Notes under the pieces: generated by a model
Told to the model about the DNA's origin: nothing
Database searches by the model: none
The model's input: the letters and a program-made list of their open reading frames with translations, nothing else
In this document: positions 5,697 to 7,825 of the stretch, piece by piece
Layout: each line of letters begins with the position of its first letter
How positions within the stretch are numbered: position 1 is the first letter of the stretch
Assembly (NCBI GenBank): GCA_009697495.1
Contig: SHUN01000122.1
Coordinates: forward strand, 1 to 7,825
Reading direction: 5' to 3'
DNA: 7,825 bases
Source of the DNA: Bryobacterales bacterium
Lineage (GTDB): Bacteria; Acidobacteriota; Terriglobia; Bryobacterales; Bryobacteraceae
Translations under genes and position numbers: made by a program

Positions 5697-7352
5697 TCAC
5701 CCCACCGGCAGCTTCACATGAAACACCGCGCCCCGCGGCGCCCCGGAAGTAGCCCAAATATCCCCGCCATGATCCAGCACCGTCTCCCGGCTCAACGCCA
5801 GCCCCAGCCCTAGCCCGTTCCGCTTTCCAAAACTCGTAAACGGCTGGAATAACTGATCCTGTATCTCCTTCGCGATCCCCGGTCCCTGATCGGCCACCGT
5901 AATATGCATATCGCCGTTTTCCCGCCCCGCGCGAATCGCGACAACACCCCCATTCGGCATGGTATCCACGGCGTTGGCAATCAGATTCACAAACACCCGC
6001 TCCATCCGCGTCCGCTCCACATTCGCCTCTAACTCCTCCGCCACTTCTACCGTAAATTGAATGTGTCCAGCCGCCGGCTCCTGCGACGACACCGCCGTCT
6101 GCACTAAGTCCAATATGTTACACCTCTCCCGCTCTCCATGCTTCCCCTTCGAAGCATCCAATAACTCCTGTAACATCTCCAAAATCCGCCGCGAAGCGTT
6201 ATAGATATTCACCGCAAGCCGCTTATTATGCGCCGGCGGTAACTCACTATCCACCATCATCTCCGCCCCGGAATAGATCGCCGCCAGCGGATTCCGAAGG
6301 TCATGAACTATGCTCGACGCCAGCCGCCCAACCGTCGAAATCCGTTCACGCCGGATCAACTCCTTCCGCGCCCCCTCCAGTGACTCCGCCATCTGATTAA
6401 ACGTCCCCGCCAGCCGCCCAAACTCATCTTTCTTACCCGCCACGCTCTCCGGTATCCGATGCGATAAGTGCTGCTTCGATAACTCCGAAGCGGCAAGGTC
6501 TAATTCCGATATCGGCCGCACTATCCGATTCGCCAGCACATATCCCAATAACAAGCTAAAGAGCAGCGCCGCCGCCCAAATCAACAGTAAGTCTCGTCGC
6601 AACCGCGTCAGCCGCTGCCCCGCCGCCCCAAACGTCCGGGCTATCGTCAACTTACCGACAGGCGTCCCATCCAGCCCCAACAAATCTCTCTCAATCCGCG
6701 CATCGTCCGCCGACACATCGGCGACGGTCGAAGCAAACTTCCCCGACGGCCCCGCAAACACAAAATCACTCCCGCCCGTCGATTGCTTCAGCGCCACCGC
6801 CGTCGCGTCCGTTACCGGATACCCCGCAACCAAAACGCTAATCAACGCCGGCCCGCGCGCGCTGTCCACAAACACCGGCGTCAACACCAGCCGCCACAAC
6901 ATCCCGTCCTGTACGTGATAGCCAGAAACCTGCCGCGGTGCTGTCGGCACCACCGCCGCCTCCACCGGCCAACGCGCCAACTTCGGCTCGCCCGACATCA
7001 CCGCAATCGTCGATCCCCGCGGATCCGCCACCACCAAAAATGCCGACTCCTTCAACACCGGGCTCAAATACGATCCCATCTCCGTCGCCGAATCCCGTAT
7101 CGTCGCCGGATCCCCCGTCCCAAACGCCGCTCGCACATTCGGCAAACTCGACAACAGCAAGGCCGCCGACCCAATCATCTCCTGCCGCGCCTTCAACACC
7201 GATTCATACGCCTGGAAGCCCGCCGTCACTTCCTCTTCCAGGCTCAGCGTCGCGCTCTCCACCGCATGCCGCTGCAGCATCCATCCGGCCACACCAAACA
7301 GTCCGGTTACAATCCCGAATACCGACAGCCAGATTTTCCACCGCAACGGCAT
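5697..7352 (-). CDS. membrane sensor histidine kinase with periplasmic domain and HAMP
   Basis: This 551-residue kinase has a first membrane segment at ~7-26 and a periplasmic sensing region at ~28-253; its length and ESAFLVVADPRGSTIAVMSG fit a Cache-like fold. A second membrane segment lies at ~254-274, followed by a HAMP linker (~275-328, NRIVRPISEL). The HisKA helix carries phospho-acceptor His350 in IVHDLRNPLAAI. The ATPase domain has its N box in FVNLIANAVDTM (454-465), DQGPGI at 488-493, FQPFTSFGK at 502-510 and GLGLGLAL at 513-520. All catalytic motifs are intact. It should autophosphorylate and pass phosphate to a response regulator, none of which is in the window. The gene starts 3 nt after a cupredoxin-like gene, and GGAAAGAAG in that gene's last codons is a plausible ribosome site, so the two are probably one operon. 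Codons favour G endings, unlike the plus-strand isomerase gene. Confidence 0.93.
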   Translation of the reverse strand: MPLRWKIWLSVFGIVTGLFGVAGWMLQRHAVESATLSLEEEVTAGFQAYESVLKARQEMIGSAALLLSSLPNVRAAFGTGDPATIRDSATEMGSYLSPVLKESAFLVVADPRGSTIAVMSGEPKLARWPVEAAVVPTAPRQVSGYHVQDGMLWRLVLTPVFVDSARGPALISVLVAGYPVTDATAVALKQSTGGSDFVFAGPSGKFASTVADVSADDARIERDLLGLDGTPVGKLTIARTFGAAGQRLTRLRRDLLLIWAAALLFSLLLGYVLANRIVRPISELDLAASELSKQHLSHRIPESVAGKKDEFGRLAGTFNQMAESLEGARKELIRRERISTVGRLASSIVHDLRNPLAAIYSGAEMMVDSELPPAHNKRLAVNIYNASRRILEMLQELLDASKGKHGERERCNILDLVQTAVSSQEPAAGHIQFTVEVAEELEANVERTRMERVFVNLIANAVDTMPNGGVVAIRAGRENGDMHITVADQGPGIAKEIQDQLFQPFTSFGKRNGLGLGLALSRETVLDHGGDIWATSGAPRGAVFHVKLPVG

Positions 7353-7355
7353 CGC

Positions 7356-7825
7356 TTACTTCTTTCCGGAATACGGTCCATTCTCCGCCGGCACCGCCGG
7401 GTACTCCTTGCCGAATTTGGTCTTGTGTCCTAATTCCAGGTACCCGGTCTCGGATATTCTCGCCGCTCCCAAATCCTGATCTCCGGCTACCGTAACACGC
7501 CGTTCCAACGCCGCCAACGTCTTTTCCGTTGCCCTCTCATGGAAGATCTTCAACGTGTATTCTCCGGCCGGTACGTTTTCAATCCGGTACATTCCGGTCT
7601 TGGCGGAAGTCGCGAAATAGGAACTCGGTACTACCACAATAACCGCACTCATCTGCGCATGGATGTTACAAAATACGCGAACCACGCCCTCTCGCCGAAA
7701 AGTTATCTTTTGTGGCTCGTCCGGGGAATCTGTGGGTAACTCTGGCCGTGGACGCGTTCCAGGACCATCACCAAACCCTTGCCAGATCGAGTCCCCAGTG
7801 ATTGTCGGGCTCGCCGGATCGAGGT
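7356..7825 (-). CDS. cupredoxin/carboxypeptidase-regulatory-like protein, C-terminal part
   Basis: The frame is open to the right edge, so the N-terminus is missing; 155 codons are visible. The visible part starts with a Pro/Gly-rich stretch. ITFRREGVVRVFCNIHAQMS follows, with the C-x2-H-x2-M spacing of an amicyanin-type copper site (one Cys, one His and one Met ligand; the other His would lie upstream). Next is YFATSAKTGMYRIENVPAGE and YTLKIFHERA, the beta-sandwich turn seen in carboxypeptidase regulatory-like domains. Such proteins are often annotated as methylamine-utilization or plastocyanin-like and are exported, but the signal peptide is out of view. A GTG at 7685 could pass for a start, but coding clearly continues upstream of it (EPQKITFRREG). 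It ends 3 nt before the histidine kinase, so co-transcription is likely. Copper binding is inferred from the motif only. Confidence 0.82.
   Translation of the reverse strand, partial: LDPASPTITGDSIWQGFGDGPGTRPRPELPTDSPDEPQKITFRREGVVRVFCNIHAQMSAVIVVVPSSYFATSAKTGMYRIENVPAGEYTLKIFHERATEKTLAALERRVTVAGDQDLGAARISETGYLELGHKTKFGKEYPAVPAENGPYSGKK

Noticed and set aside
6783..7495. Two overlapping plus-strand frames very rich in Arg/His and Pro/Ser
   Set aside because: They are antisense to the histidine kinase and the cupredoxin-like gene, and their composition is an artefact of the C-rich strand.
1..7825. tRNA, rRNA, riboswitch or CRISPR array
   Set aside because: I found no cloverleaf-like segment, ribosomal sequence, known riboswitch core or regularly spaced repeats anywhere in the window.

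Overview
The window looks like chromosomal DNA of a GC-rich Gram-negative soil-type bacterium. My best guess is Acidobacteriota near Solibacter/Bryobacter. The evidence is the mix of twin-arginine-exported proteins, a sugar-phosphate-isomerase-like TIM barrel next to a ThuA-like gene, and a cupredoxin/carboxypeptidase-regulatory-like protein. The placement is inferred from gene style only; there is no marker gene.

Layout. Positions 1-411 hold no convincing gene but contain two inverted-repeat structures: a 135-bp unit bounded by 19-bp near-perfect inverted repeats, and a perfect 11-bp inverted repeat. Positions 412-3361 (minus strand) hold two intact genes transcribed in the order glpQ-like glycerophosphodiester phosphodiesterase, then a two-domain OlsF-like acyltransferase. 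A good rho-independent terminator lies between them, so the acyltransferase probably has its own promoter. Just upstream of glpQ, on the same strand, is the last ~54 codons of a pstB phosphate-importer ATPase, cut off from the rest of its gene. A three-unit, 11-bp-period Pho-box-like sequence overlaps the end of that remnant and sits directly before glpQ. Positions 3630-4074 are gene debris or intergenic DNA with a strong palindrome.

Positions 4075-4968 (plus strand) encode a Tat-exported sugar phosphate isomerase/epimerase-like protein. It is followed, with an 8-nt overlap, by a ThuA-like gene broken by an in-frame TGA and a +1 frameshift. Converging on this pseudogene from the right edge is a minus-strand pair: the end of a cupredoxin-like protein with an amicyanin-type C-x2-H-x2-M copper motif and, 3 nt later, a membrane sensor histidine kinase.

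How they fit. The left half has a coherent phosphate-economy theme: phosphate import (dead remnant), recovery of glycerol-3-phosphate from deacylated phospholipid, and synthesis of phosphorus-free ornithine lipid. The right half combines a decaying carbohydrate-related gene pair with a possible copper-protein/sensor-kinase operon. In sampled rows, G-versus-C skew on the plus strand changes sign between the halves, regardless of gene direction. The 3.4-4.1 kb debris zone is therefore a candidate rearrangement junction.
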